Source: an uncultured Eubacteriales bacterium
GTDB taxonomy: Bacteria; Bacillota; Clostridia; Oscillospirales; Butyricicoccaceae
Assembly (NCBI GenBank): GCA_934675045.1
Contig: CAKUPI010000115.1
Span: forward strand, 1 to 6,024
Direction: 5' to 3'
DNA length: 6,024 nt
The notes beneath the pieces are model-generated. The model was not told the origin of the DNA, did no database searches, and was given only the letters and a program-made list of their open reading frames with translations. Numbering within the stretch: position 1 is the stretch's first letter; every line of letters begins with the position of its first letter. A program made the translations under genes and the position numbers. This document shows, one piece after another, positions 1 through 5,421 of the stretch.

Positions 1-129
1 GGTCATGGCCTCGAGCGTGCGCTCCAGCTTTTCGCCGGCCAGTTTTTCCAGTGCGTTGCCCATGGTGGTCATGCCGTAAATGAACAGGCCGAGACCGCCG
101 AAAAGCTTGACAATCGAAAGTATATTCAA
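1..129 (-). CDS. Na/Pi-cotransporter family protein, N-terminal 43 codons (partial)
   Basis: Reading the minus strand from 129 to the window edge gives an open N-terminus beginning (TTG as Met) M-N-I-L-S-I-V-K-L-F, followed by G-G-L-G-L-F-I-Y-G-M-T-T-M-G and A-L-E-K-L-A-G-E-K-L-E-R-T-L-E. This first-helix pattern (LFGGLGLFxYGM...MGxxLEKLAG.KL) is characteristic of bacterial NptA/PhoU-associated Na+/phosphate cotransporters, membrane proteins that import phosphate with sodium. Family members start at about this point relative to the motif. The start codon is uncertain: no in-frame ATG or GTG lies upstream, so TTG at 129-127 is preferred. Its Shine-Dalgarno is weak (a GGGG run 10 nt before it). 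A good promoter lies 43 bp upstream and would give a roughly 36-nt leader. The gene continues beyond position 1, so the transmembrane core and any PhoU-like tail are not visible. Family call is fairly secure, start codon less so. Confidence 0.8.
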   Translation of the reverse strand, partial: MNILSIVKLFGGLGLFIYGMTTMGNALEKLAGEKLERTLEAMT

Positions 130-171
130 ACCCAGAACACCCCATTCAGATTTGATGCTCGCACTGCCTCT

Positions 172-200
172 ATTATAGTGGATTGTCCATGCACGGTCAA
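172..200 (-). promoter_or_regulatory. Sigma-A-type promoter for the Na/Pi cotransporter gene
   Basis: On the minus strand, TTGACC (200-195) and a perfect TATAAT (177-172) are separated by exactly 17 bp. Transcription would start near 165, about 36 nt before the proposed TTG start. This is one of the best promoter matches in the window and supports the start of the partial minus-strand gene being close to position 129. Confidence 0.75.
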
Positions 201-217
201 GAAAAATCCGGGCGCGC

Positions 218-246
218 TTGAAAAGAAGCCGGGTTTCTGTTAGGAT
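218..246 (+). promoter_or_regulatory. Probable sigma-A promoter for the amidotransferase gene
   Basis: TTGAAA (218-223, 5/6 match) and TAGGAT (241-246, 4/6 match) have a 17-bp spacer. It lies back-to-back with the minus-strand promoter at 172-200, as expected between divergent genes. The predicted leader of about 60 nt is GC-rich and can form a small hairpin (GCGCC, loop AGC, GGCGC at 265-277) before the ribosome binding site. Confidence 0.45.
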
Positions 247-312
247 AAAAGCAAAGCCGGCGAAGCGCCAGCGGCGCCGCGCGCGGCAAACGGTAGAAAA
301 GGTGGGTTATAC

Positions 313-1035
313 ATGATATCGGGAAAGCCGATCGTTTGTCTCTCCAGCGATTCCAACAACCGTGAAAAAAACGGCGCCGAGCCGCGCCAGCATTACAGTC
401 CCGCGGCCTACGGCCGGGCCATCGCCGCCGCCGGCGGCGTGCCGCTCATCGCGCCGGAGCAGTGCTATGAAGAAATGGCCGAGCTGTGCGACGCTCTGCT
501 TCTGACGGGCGGCGACGACGTCTGCCCGGAGCTGTACGGCGAGCAAGTGTTCAACGACACCGTCTGCACCGACCCCAAGCGCACCGCGTACGAGGTGCCG
601 CTGACACGCGCCTTTCTCGAGCGGGGGAAGCCCATTTTGTGCATCTGCCGCGGTTTTCAGCTTCTCAACTGCCTGCTGGGCGGCGATTTGTACCAGGACC
701 TTGTCGCGCAGTGCGGCTATGTGCACATGAACACCGACATCCGCCACTATGTCACGGCGGAGGAGGGATCGGTGCTGCACCGGCTGTTCGGCGAGCGCTT
801 TAAGGTCAACAGCACGCACCATCAGGCCGTGCGCCGTCTGGGCGAGGGGCTGCACGTCACGGCCCGCTCCGTCGAGGGCATCATCGAGGCGTACGAGCAC
901 GACACGCTGCCCATCTGGGGCACACAGTTTCACCCCGAGCGCCTGACCGGCATCGCGTGGGACGACCGCACCGAGGATTTCGCCCCCTACTTCAAGGCCT
1001 TTATGGAGCGCGTAAAGGAGCACGCCGCCCGGTGA
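313..1035 (+). CDS. Gamma-glutamyl-gamma-aminobutyrate hydrolase family protein (class I glutamine amidotransferase-like, peptidase C26)
   Basis: This 240-residue cytoplasmic protein has the full layout of the PuuD-like C26 family, which hydrolyses gamma-glutamyl amide bonds, for example gamma-glutamyl-GABA in putrescine degradation. Visible marks are LLLTGGDDV (62-70), the nucleophile elbow CICRGFQLLN with Cys112, the following GGDLYQDL (123-130), STHHQAV (167-173), and WGTQFHPE (202-209), which supplies the catalytic His207 and Glu209. All three members of the Cys-His-Glu triad are therefore present, and length is normal for the family (about 230-255 residues). The ATG at 313 has a GGTGGG ribosome binding site 6 nt upstream. 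No gamma-glutamylputrescine pathway genes (puuA, puuB, puuC) lie nearby, so the substrate is unknown and the symbol puuD is not assigned. The gene appears monocistronic, with its own promoter and a hairpin at 1100-1125 after it. Confidence 0.9.
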   Translation: MISGKPIVCLSSDSNNREKNGAEPRQHYSPAAYGRAIAAAGGVPLIAPEQCYEEMAELCDALLLTGGDDVCPELYGEQVFNDTVCTDPKRTAYEVPLTRAFLERGKPILCICRGFQLLNCLLGGDLYQDLVAQCGYVHMNTDIRHYVTAEEGSVLHRLFGERFKVNSTHHQAVRRLGEGLHVTARSVEGIIEAYEHDTLPIWGTQFHPERLTGIAWDDRTEDFAPYFKAFMERVKEHAAR

Positions 1036-1099
1036 GGACGCGGTCCGCAGCCCTTCCGGAAAACGGCGAAAATGAAAACAAGCTATGAACTTTTCTTGA

Positions 1100-1125
1100 A
1101 ATAGGGCGCCGAAAAGCGCCCTATT
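1100..1125. promoter_or_regulatory. Perfect 10-bp inverted repeat abutting a -35 box (operator or weak terminator)
   Basis: AATAGGGCGC at 1100-1109 is matched perfectly by GCGCCCTATT at 1116-1125 around a 6-nt loop (CGAAAA). It could terminate the upstream amidotransferase transcript, but no T-tract follows on either strand. It ends one base before the TTGACA -35 box of the next gene, which would also suit a regulator-binding operator. The sequence does not decide between the two. Confidence 0.5.
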
Positions 1126-1126
1126 C

Positions 1127-1156
1127 TTGACAAAAACACCCCTTTTGAAGTATGAT
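1127..1156 (+). promoter_or_regulatory. Strong sigma-A promoter for the lipoprotein gene
   Basis: A perfect TTGACA -35 (1127-1132) and TATGAT -10 (1151-1156, 5/6) are separated by 18 bp. Transcription would begin about 1163, leaving a leader of about 20 nt before the ATG at 1183. The AGGCAGGG ribosome binding site (1169-1176) falls just inside that leader. The inverted repeat at 1100-1125 directly precedes the -35 box. Confidence 0.75.
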
Positions 1157-1182
1157 GTAACTCCCGAAAGGCAGGGATTTAC

Positions 1183-1998
1183 ATGAAAAAAAGCCAGAAC
1201 TGGCGATATGTTCCTCTGTTGCTGGCGCTGCTTTTGCTGGGCGGCTGTACGCTTTCCCGGTTTGAGCCCATGGAAGAGGCGCAGCAGAAGGAAGAGGACA
1301 AAAACCGGCTGATGGTGCAGGCCGCCGAGGTCTCGCCCGAGAGCATGACGGCCGACGATTTGGTGTTTGAGCGCGTCATGAAGAGCGATTCGGGCGTCGT
1401 GCTGGCCAGCTACGAGGCGCGGGTTCCGCAGTTTGTCGAGGACGGCGCCAAAAGCGGCGTGTTCCAGAACATCAACGCCTTTTACAAGCAGGAGTCCGAG
1501 GCCTTTGCCGCCGACTGCGAGTGGGTTTTCCTCACACTGCAAAAGGAGCTGGGCGCGGGGTGGAACAACATCGTCGAGGAGCGGCAGGCGGTCACGTCGG
1601 TCTTTGACTACGAAACGCAGACGGTGGACGGCCGCTACCTCAGCGTCGTGCGCGATTACGTGTATACGGACAGCGCCGGGCGCAGCACCGTCCATTATTA
1701 TGCCGAGCTTTTTGACCTGTCGACCGGCTGGAAGCTGAAGTTTGCCGATCTGTTCGGCAAAAACGCGGCAGAGGCGCAGGCGGCCGTCATCGACGAGCTG
1801 GCCGCGTGGTGCGAGAAAAACGGGCTGGCCTTTGACACAAGGGAGTCCATTGCCGCCGATCAGCTGCTGGCGGAGTTCACCTTGCAGGAAAACGAGCTGG
1901 TCTTGTGCCTCGAGCCCTTTGCTCTGTCGGCCGACGACGCCGAGGGGCGGGTGGCGCATCTGCCGCTGTCGGCCTTTGCCGGGTGGATGAAAGAATAA
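1183..1998 (+). CDS. Secreted lipoprotein with RsiV-like DUF3298-type C-terminal domain
   Basis: This 271-residue protein begins with a lipoprotein signal: basic MKKSQNWR, a Leu-rich hydrophobic core (10-19) and the lipobox L-G-G-C with Cys22 as the lipidated residue. It should be anchored on the outer face of the cytoplasmic membrane. Residues 30-60 are Glu/Gln/Lys-rich and probably a linker. The rest resembles the DUF4163/DUF3298 pair seen in the extracellular part of RsiV and many Clostridia lipoproteins. The most typical stretch is Y-Y-A-E-L-F-D-L-S-T-G-W-K-L-K-F-A-D-L-F (172-191), followed by a strand, a charged helix and a final strand segment up to residue 268. Unlike RsiV it lacks an N-terminal cytoplasmic anti-sigma segment, and no sigma-factor gene adjoins it. 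The start ATG has a clear ribosome binding site and promoter. The domain call rests on pattern recognition, and the molecular role is unknown. Confidence 0.8.
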   Translation: MKKSQNWRYVPLLLALLLLGGCTLSRFEPMEEAQQKEEDKNRLMVQAAEVSPESMTADDLVFERVMKSDSGVVLASYEARVPQFVEDGAKSGVFQNINAFYKQESEAFAADCEWVFLTLQKELGAGWNNIVEERQAVTSVFDYETQTVDGRYLSVVRDYVYTDSAGRSTVHYYAELFDLSTGWKLKFADLFGKNAAEAQAAVIDELAAWCEKNGLAFDTRESIAADQLLAEFTLQENELVLCLEPFALSADDAEGRVAHLPLSAFAGWMKE

Positions 1999-2003
1999 CG
2001 CAA

Positions 2004-2039
2004 AAGGCGGCAGCCCCGAAAAAAAGGGGCTGCCGCTTC
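2004..2039. terminator. Strong bidirectional terminator between convergent genes
   Basis: The perfect 11-bp stem GCGGCAGCCCC (2007-2017) / GGGGCTGCCGC (2026-2036) has an A-rich 8-nt loop. It is followed by TTCTTT on the plus strand and by CCTTTTG on the minus strand. It lies 8 nt after the lipoprotein stop codon and 26 nt after the collagen-like gene's stop on the other strand, so it can serve both. Confidence 0.85.
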
Positions 2040-2062
2040 TTTGCAGCGCGCAGAAAAGCGCC

Positions 2063-3217
2063 TCAGGCCAGCTTGACGATGCTCAGCGAGCTCATTTCGT
2101 AATGAACGGTGTTTCCCGAGTGGTTGGTGACCATCAGACGGGTGGGGACGTCGGTGCTGATAAGGGTGTGCGCGTGCGTTGCGATTTCGTTGCCGGAGGC
2201 GGCCGAGGCGTAAAAATGGGGAGTGGGCAGGTACTGGGTGCTGGTCTCGAGGGAGACGCCGACCGCTCCGCCGCCGCCGTCGCAGGGGCGGATTCCCTTG
2301 CTGTGGAAAAGCACAAAATACGTGCCCGGCTGCAAAAGCACGGCAGAGCGGCTGTCGCTGAGCCCAATGCTGCCCAGCGGGGCGTTGATTTGCGCGTTGT
2401 CGAAGGTCAGGTGCTGGCCGTCGCCGACGACGGTCAGCGGCATTTGATCAAACAGGGCGCTTTCGTTGGTGGCGGCGGCTCCGGGCCGTCCGGCAGCGCC
2501 GACAGGCCCGGCAGGGCCGGTAGCACCGGTCGCACCGGTTGCACCCGTGGCACCCGTGGGGCCGACAGGCCCAACAGGCCCAATAGGGCCGTCAGCGCCG
2601 ACAGGCCCGGCAGGGCCGGTCGCGCCAGTTGCACCCGTGGCACCCGTGGCACCCGTGGCACCCGTGGGGCCGACAGGCCCGATAGGCCCGACAGGGCCGG
2701 CAGGCCCCATAGGCCCGGTCGCACCGGTGGCACCAACAGGCCCCATAGGCCCAACAGGGCCAACAGCACCCGTTGCACCGGTGGCACCGACAGGCCCAAC
2801 AGGCCCAACAGGCCCGGCAGGGCCGGTCGCACCGGTCGCACCGGCAGCACCCGCAGGGCCGACAGGCCCAACAGGCCCGGCAGGGCCGGTCGCACCTGTC
2901 ACGCCGGGGGCACCCGTGGGGCCGACAGGGCCGACAGGCCCGGCGGGCCCAATAGGTCCAATAGGCCCGACAGGCCCAACAGGCCCGGTAGCACCGGTAG
3001 CACCGGTAGCACCGGTAGCACCGGTCGCACCGGTAGCACCTGTCACGCCGGGGGCGCAGCAGTACGGGCAGCAGCACGGACAGGGACGGCAGGGGTGCCG
3101 GTGCAGGCAGTCCTGCGGCCATCGGGGCGGGCAGTCGCCGCAGGGGACGGGGCGGTCAAGCTCGTCGCAGCAGATGACTTTGGTGCGGATATACTCCCAA
3201 TCTCCAGTCTTGGACAT
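2063..3217 (-). CDS. Collagen-like protein: Cys-rich N-terminal cap, 63 Gly-X-Y triplets, BclA-type C-terminal domain
   Basis: The 384-residue product has three parts. Residues 1-56 carry 12 cysteines (16, 17, 26, 29, 37, 43, 46, 48-50, 53, 54) plus many Pro and Arg, with no signal peptide or membrane segment. Residues 57-245 are 63 uninterrupted Gly-X-Y triplets: 33 of GPx, 22 of GAT, and only one Asp and one Arg in the whole tract. Residues 246-384 form a globular, probably beta-rich domain containing [15 protein letters not shown] (295-309), resembling the trimerising jelly-roll domains that end BclA-like filament proteins. The ATG at 3217-3215 is preferred over an upstream in-frame extension because an AAAGGAG ribosome binding site (3234-3228) precedes it by 10 nt. 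The likely role, by inference, is a trimeric surface or exosporium filament anchored by disulfide cross-linking through the cap. It is monocistronic and divergent from the transketolase operon. Collagen architecture is certain; the spore location is not. Confidence 0.9.
   Translation of the reverse strand: MSKTGDWEYIRTKVICCDELDRPVPCGDCPPRWPQDCLHRHPCRPCPCCCPYCCAPGVTGATGATGATGATGATGATGPVGPVGPIGPIGPAGPVGPVGPTGAPGVTGATGPAGPVGPVGPAGAAGATGATGPAGPVGPVGPVGATGATGAVGPVGPMGPVGATGATGPMGPAGPVGPIGPVGPTGATGATGATGATGATGPAGPVGADGPIGPVGPVGPTGATGATGATGATGPAGPVGAAGRPGAAATNESALFDQMPLTVVGDGQHLTFDNAQINAPLGSIGLSDSRSAVLLQPGTYFVLFHSKGIRPCDGGGGAVGVSLETSTQYLPTPHFYASAASGNEIATHAHTLISTDVPTRLMVTNHSGNTVHYEMSSLSIVKLA
2483..3049 (-). 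repeat. Collagen Gly-X-Y repeat tract (63 triplets, 9-bp periodicity)
   Basis: Reading the minus strand from 3049 down to 2483, every third codon is Gly with no interruption. GAT-rich blocks (7, 3, 2, 2, 2, 5 and 4 triplets, counting the two GVT) alternate with [12 protein letters not shown] blocks. Twenty-seven triplets end in Thr, which gives many potential glycosylation positions. The DNA is correspondingly a degenerate 9-bp repeat of high GC content. Confidence 0.95.
2987..3040. repeat. Near-perfect 9-bp tandem repeat, six copies
   Basis: Six contiguous copies of GGTAGCACC (plus strand) fill 2987-3040, and only the fifth copy differs, by one base (GGTCGCACC). They encode six consecutive Gly-Ala-Thr triplets on the minus strand, at the N-terminal end of the collagen tract. 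Identical short units of this kind are prone to slippage, which would change protein length without shifting frame. Confidence 0.9.
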
Positions 3218-3234
3218 AAGCGCAAAACTCCTTT

Positions 3235-3250
3235 GTGTGTGGTGTGTGTG
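3235..3250. repeat. GT/CA simple-sequence stretch in the collagen gene leader
   Basis: Plus-strand GTGTGTG followed by GTGTGTGTG makes a 16-base purine-pyrimidine alternating run. In the collagen-like mRNA it reads as a CA-rich, unstructured stretch immediately upstream of the ribosome binding site. No function can be assigned from sequence. Confidence 0.7.
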
Positions 3251-3262
3251 CTCCTCCCTAAC

Positions 3263-3270
3263 AGCGTATG
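3263..3270 (-). promoter_or_regulatory. Candidate sporulation-type -10 element for the collagen-like gene
   Basis: On the minus strand CATACGCT (3270-3263) matches 7 of 8 positions of the mother-cell SigE -10 consensus (CATACAnT) and fits the SigK form CATAnnnT. It would place transcription start about 39 nt before the ATG. The -35 region is a poor match for either factor, and no good sigma-A promoter is visible in this gap. Tentative. Confidence 0.3.
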
Positions 3271-3365
3271 CCCCCGCGACAGGCTTCGACACACCCGCCC
3301 GGGGGCCGGGAAAAGCCCGTTTGGGGCGCCTTGCGCGGCCGGGGCACGAAGAAGGCGCCTTTGCC

Positions 3366-3394
3366 TTGCAAGCCGCGCCGGTTTCTGCTAAAAT
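3366..3394 (+). promoter_or_regulatory. Probable sigma-A promoter for the transketolase operon
   Basis: TTGCAA (3366-3371, 4/6) and TAAAAT (3389-3394, 5/6) are separated by exactly 17 bp. Start near 3401 would give a leader of about 47 nt before the ATG at 3448. The -35 lies within the 8-bp palindrome CTTGCAAG. The downstream AT-rich stretch contrasts with the GC-rich flank. Confidence 0.55.
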
Positions 3395-3447
3395 AGTTTT
3401 GTATAGAAACCTATTTCCCCTCATTTTATAGATTGGCAGGTGTCAAC

Positions 3448-4287
3448 ATGGAAAAAAACAAGGCAGTGCGCGTCTTTGCCGAGGAAATCCGCGTCGAGAC
3501 GCTCAAGGAATTTGCCGCGCTGGGCTTCGGCCACGTCGGCGGCGCCATGTCCGTCGTTGAAACGCTGGCCGTTTTGTACGGCGGCGAAATGCGCATCAAC
3601 CCGCAAAATCCCCAGTGGCCCGAGCGTGACCGTCTGGTCATGTCCAAGGGACACGCCGGCCCGGCGCTGTACGCCACGCTGGCGCTGAAGGGCTACTTCC
3701 CGCCCGAGGTGCTGAAGACCCTCAATCAGGGCGGCACCACGCTGCCCAGCCACTGCGACAGGCTCAAAACGCCCGGCGTCGACATGACGACCGGCTCGCT
3801 CGGGCAGGGCATTTCGCTGGCCTGCGGGCTGGCGCTCGGCAACCGCATTCAGGGCCGCGACAGCTACACCTATCTGGTGCTGGGCGACGGCGAGTGTAAC
3901 GAGGGCCAGGTGTGGGAAGGCGCCATGTTCGCCGCCCACTTCAAGCTGAGCCATCTCATCGGCTTTGTCGATCTCAACAAGCAGCAGCTCGACGGCAGCA
4001 CGAAGGACGTGATGGACATGGGCGACATGGTGGACAAGTTTGAAAGCTTCGGCTGGCTGACCAAAAAGGTCAACGGCCACAACGTCGATGAAATCCTCGA
4101 CGCCATTCACGCCGGAAAGGCGCAGGATGAAAAGCCCGTCATGATCATTCTGGACACCGTCAAGGGCAACGGCTGCGAATTCGCCCTGCAGAAGTTCCCC
4201 AACCACCACATCGCCTTCAAACCGGAGGAAATCGCGCCGTCCATTGAAAAGGCCGAGGCCGTTCTGGCCCAGGTAAAGGGGGAATAA
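3448..4287 (+). CDS. Transketolase, N-terminal (thiamine diphosphate-binding) subunit
   Basis: The 279-residue product matches the N-terminal third of transketolase, supplied here as a separate subunit. Together with the C-terminal subunit it transfers two-carbon units between sugar phosphates, using thiamine diphosphate and Mg2+. Diagnostic features are GHVGGAMS with His29, SKGHAGPALYA with His69, TGSLGQG (115-121), the cofactor motif GDGECNEGQVWE (146-157), DLNKQQLDG (175-183) with Asn177, and the TVKGNG segment near 237-242. Length is normal for this subunit (about 270-285). I chose the ATG at 3448 over the in-frame TTG at 3433 because AGGTG lies 7 nt upstream of it. The next gene starts 2 nt after this stop codon, indicating translational coupling and equal dosage. 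Such split transketolases occur in archaea and many Firmicutes. The likely role is the non-oxidative pentose phosphate pathway, but related pairs act on other sugars (for example apulose 4-phosphate), so substrate is unproven. Confidence 0.92.
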   Translation: MEKNKAVRVFAEEIRVETLKEFAALGFGHVGGAMSVVETLAVLYGGEMRINPQNPQWPERDRLVMSKGHAGPALYATLALKGYFPPEVLKTLNQGGTTLPSHCDRLKTPGVDMTTGSLGQGISLACGLALGNRIQGRDSYTYLVLGDGECNEGQVWEGAMFAAHFKLSHLIGFVDLNKQQLDGSTKDVMDMGDMVDKFESFGWLTKKVNGHNVDEILDAIHAGKAQDEKPVMIILDTVKGNGCEFALQKFPNHHIAFKPEEIAPSIEKAEAVLAQVKGE

Positions 4288-4289
4288 GC

Positions 4290-5255
4290 ATGAGCTATAC
4301 GGTCAAAAACACCATCGAAAAAGAGACGGTCGAAATGCGCGCCGTTTATGCCGCCACGCTGTGCGAGCTGGCCCGCGAGGACAAGCGCATCTGCGTGCTC
4401 GACGCCGATCTGGTCGGCTCGTCGGGCGTCAAGCCTTTCTTTAAGGAGTTCCCCGACCGCGCCATCGACTGCGGCATTCAGGAAAACAACATGATAGGCA
4501 CGGCCGCCGGCCTGTCGGCTTCCGGCATGGTCCCCTTTGCCCACTCCTTCGGGCCTTTTGCCTCGCGCCGCTGTGTCGACCAGATTTTCATTTCGTGCTG
4601 CTACCCCAAGCTCAACGTGCGGATTCTGGGAACCGACCCGGGCGTTACGGCGGCGTACAACGGCGGCACCCACATGCCCTTCGAGGACATGGGCACGCTG
4701 ATGTCCATTCCGCAGATCACGCTGGTCGAGCCGTGCGACAGCGTGCAGCTCGAGTGGCTGATCCGCGAGCTGCAAAACGCTTACGGCGTTTTCTACATCC
4801 GTATGCTGCGCAAGCTGGCGGTCGGCGTTTACGAGAAGGGCTCGACCTTTGAGCTGGGCAAAATCGCCGCGCTGCGCGACGGCGCCGACGTGTGCATCGT
4901 CGCGTCGGGCATCATGGTGGGCGAGGCGGTCAAGGCGGCCGACTCGCTGCGCGCACAGGGCGTTTCGGCCGCGGTGCTCAACGCCTTTACGTGGAAGCCG
5001 ATGGACGACGAGACGCTGGCCGCCTATTCCAAAAAGTGCGGCTGCTTTGTCACGGCGGAAAACCACAACGTCATCGGCGGCCTCGGCTCGGCGGTCGCGT
5101 CGTCGCTGGGCAAAAACGCGCCCGCCCCCGTCGAGATGGTCGGCATTTACGACTCCTTCGGCGAGGTGGGCACCGAGGCCTTCCTGCGCGAGCGCTTTGA
5201 TTTGACGGCCGCCGCCATCGAGCGCGCCGCCAAAAGAGCCATGGTCAGAAAATAA
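4290..5255 (+). CDS. Transketolase, C-terminal (pyrimidine-binding plus C-terminal domain) subunit
   Basis: This 321-residue partner supplies the rest of the enzyme. Residues 14 to about 180 form the pyrimidine-binding domain, with VLDADLVGSSG (36-46) and DCGIQENNMIGTAAGLSASG (60-79). In the latter, Glu65 corresponds to the Glu that activates the thiamine diphosphate pyrimidine. Further marks are FGPFASRRCVDQI (87-99), GTDPGVTAAYNGGTHMPFEDM (114-134) and ITLVEPCDS (143-151). Residues about 187-315 are the transketolase C-terminal domain, with CIVASGIMVGEAVKAA (202-217) and TAENHNVIGGLGSAVA (255-270). The ATG at 4290 is preceded by AAAGGGGGA with a 6-nt gap, favouring it over the in-frame ATG at 4335. 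It is cotranscribed with the N-terminal subunit and ends at the terminator at 5281-5320. Both subunits have intact active-site motifs, so the enzyme should be functional. Confidence 0.92.
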   Translation: MSYTVKNTIEKETVEMRAVYAATLCELAREDKRICVLDADLVGSSGVKPFFKEFPDRAIDCGIQENNMIGTAAGLSASGMVPFAHSFGPFASRRCVDQIFISCCYPKLNVRILGTDPGVTAAYNGGTHMPFEDMGTLMSIPQITLVEPCDSVQLEWLIRELQNAYGVFYIRMLRKLAVGVYEKGSTFELGKIAALRDGADVCIVASGIMVGEAVKAADSLRAQGVSAAVLNAFTWKPMDDETLAAYSKKCGCFVTAENHNVIGGLGSAVASSLGKNAPAPVEMVGIYDSFGEVGTEAFLRERFDLTAAAIERAAKRAMVRK

Positions 5256-5280
5256 GACGGCGGGCACAGACGAAAAAACA

Positions 5281-5320
5281 GGCACCCTGTCCGGCTTTTT
5301 GCCGGGCGGGGTGCTCTTTT
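5281..5320 (+). terminator. Rho-independent terminator of the transketolase operon
   Basis: GCACCC (5282-5287) pairs with GGGTGC (5309-5314), and CCGGC (5291-5295) with GCCGG (5301-5305). Three inner positions (two G-T wobbles and one G-C) complete a 14-bp stem around a T5 loop. TCTTTT follows directly. It begins 26 nt after the stop codon. Confidence 0.85.
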
Positions 5321-5351
5321 GCGCGGGCGTTTTCCGCATCTCCGCGGCGCA

Positions 5352-5374
5352 GGGGGCGAAGCTTTCCCCCTTTT
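5352..5374 (+). terminator. Possible secondary terminator hairpin
   Basis: GGGGG (5352-5356) can pair with CCCCC (5366-5370) around a 9-nt loop, followed by TTTTC. The stem is only 5 bp. It sits between the main operon terminator and the secG promoter, where a second stop would insulate secG from read-through. Weak on its own. Confidence 0.3.
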
Positions 5375-5386
5375 CACAAAAAAATC

Positions 5387-5415
5387 TTGCATCCGGCGGG
5401 AGAATATGCTATACT
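5387..5415 (+). promoter_or_regulatory. Extended -10 sigma-A promoter for secG
   Basis: TTGCAT (5387-5392) and TATACT (5410-5415) are separated by 17 bp, and TGC directly before the -10 makes the extended TGn motif. Transcription would begin near 5422, giving a leader of about 120 nt. Confidence 0.7.
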
Positions 5416-5421
5416 ATGTGT

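Noticed and set aside
307..1959. A 550-codon open frame on the minus strand across the amidotransferase and lipoprotein genes
   Set aside because: It is antisense to two well-supported genes and crosses their intergenic promoter and hairpin. Its composition shows no family motif, and long antisense frames are common opposite GC-rich coding DNA.
3300..3365. Hairpins and repeated GGCGCC motifs in the gap between the collagen gene and the transketolase operon
   Set aside because: The stems are short (4-6 bp), have no T-tract, and are expected by chance in such GC-rich DNA.
2102..3391. Long plus-strand open frames opposite the collagen gene, including a Pro/Ala/Val-rich one at 2466-3431
   Set aside because: They are the mirror image of the 9-bp Gly-X-Y repeat, where the antisense of GGN-CCN-type codons contains no stops. 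They extend through the divergent promoter region, lack ribosome binding sites, and show no independent domain.
3218..3424. N-terminal extension of the collagen-like protein (69 more codons in frame)
   Set aside because: The extra segment is Arg/Pro-rich without any recognisable feature and overlaps the transketolase promoter region. A clear AAAGGAG site instead marks the ATG at 3217.
3433..3447. TTG start for the transketolase N-terminal subunit, adding five residues
   Set aside because: The ATG at 3448 has AGGTG at a good distance, and family members start at about that point.
4107..5339. 410-codon minus-strand open frame over the transketolase C-terminal gene
   Set aside because: It is antisense to a gene with complete active-site motifs and runs through the operon terminator, so it is a shadow of codon bias.
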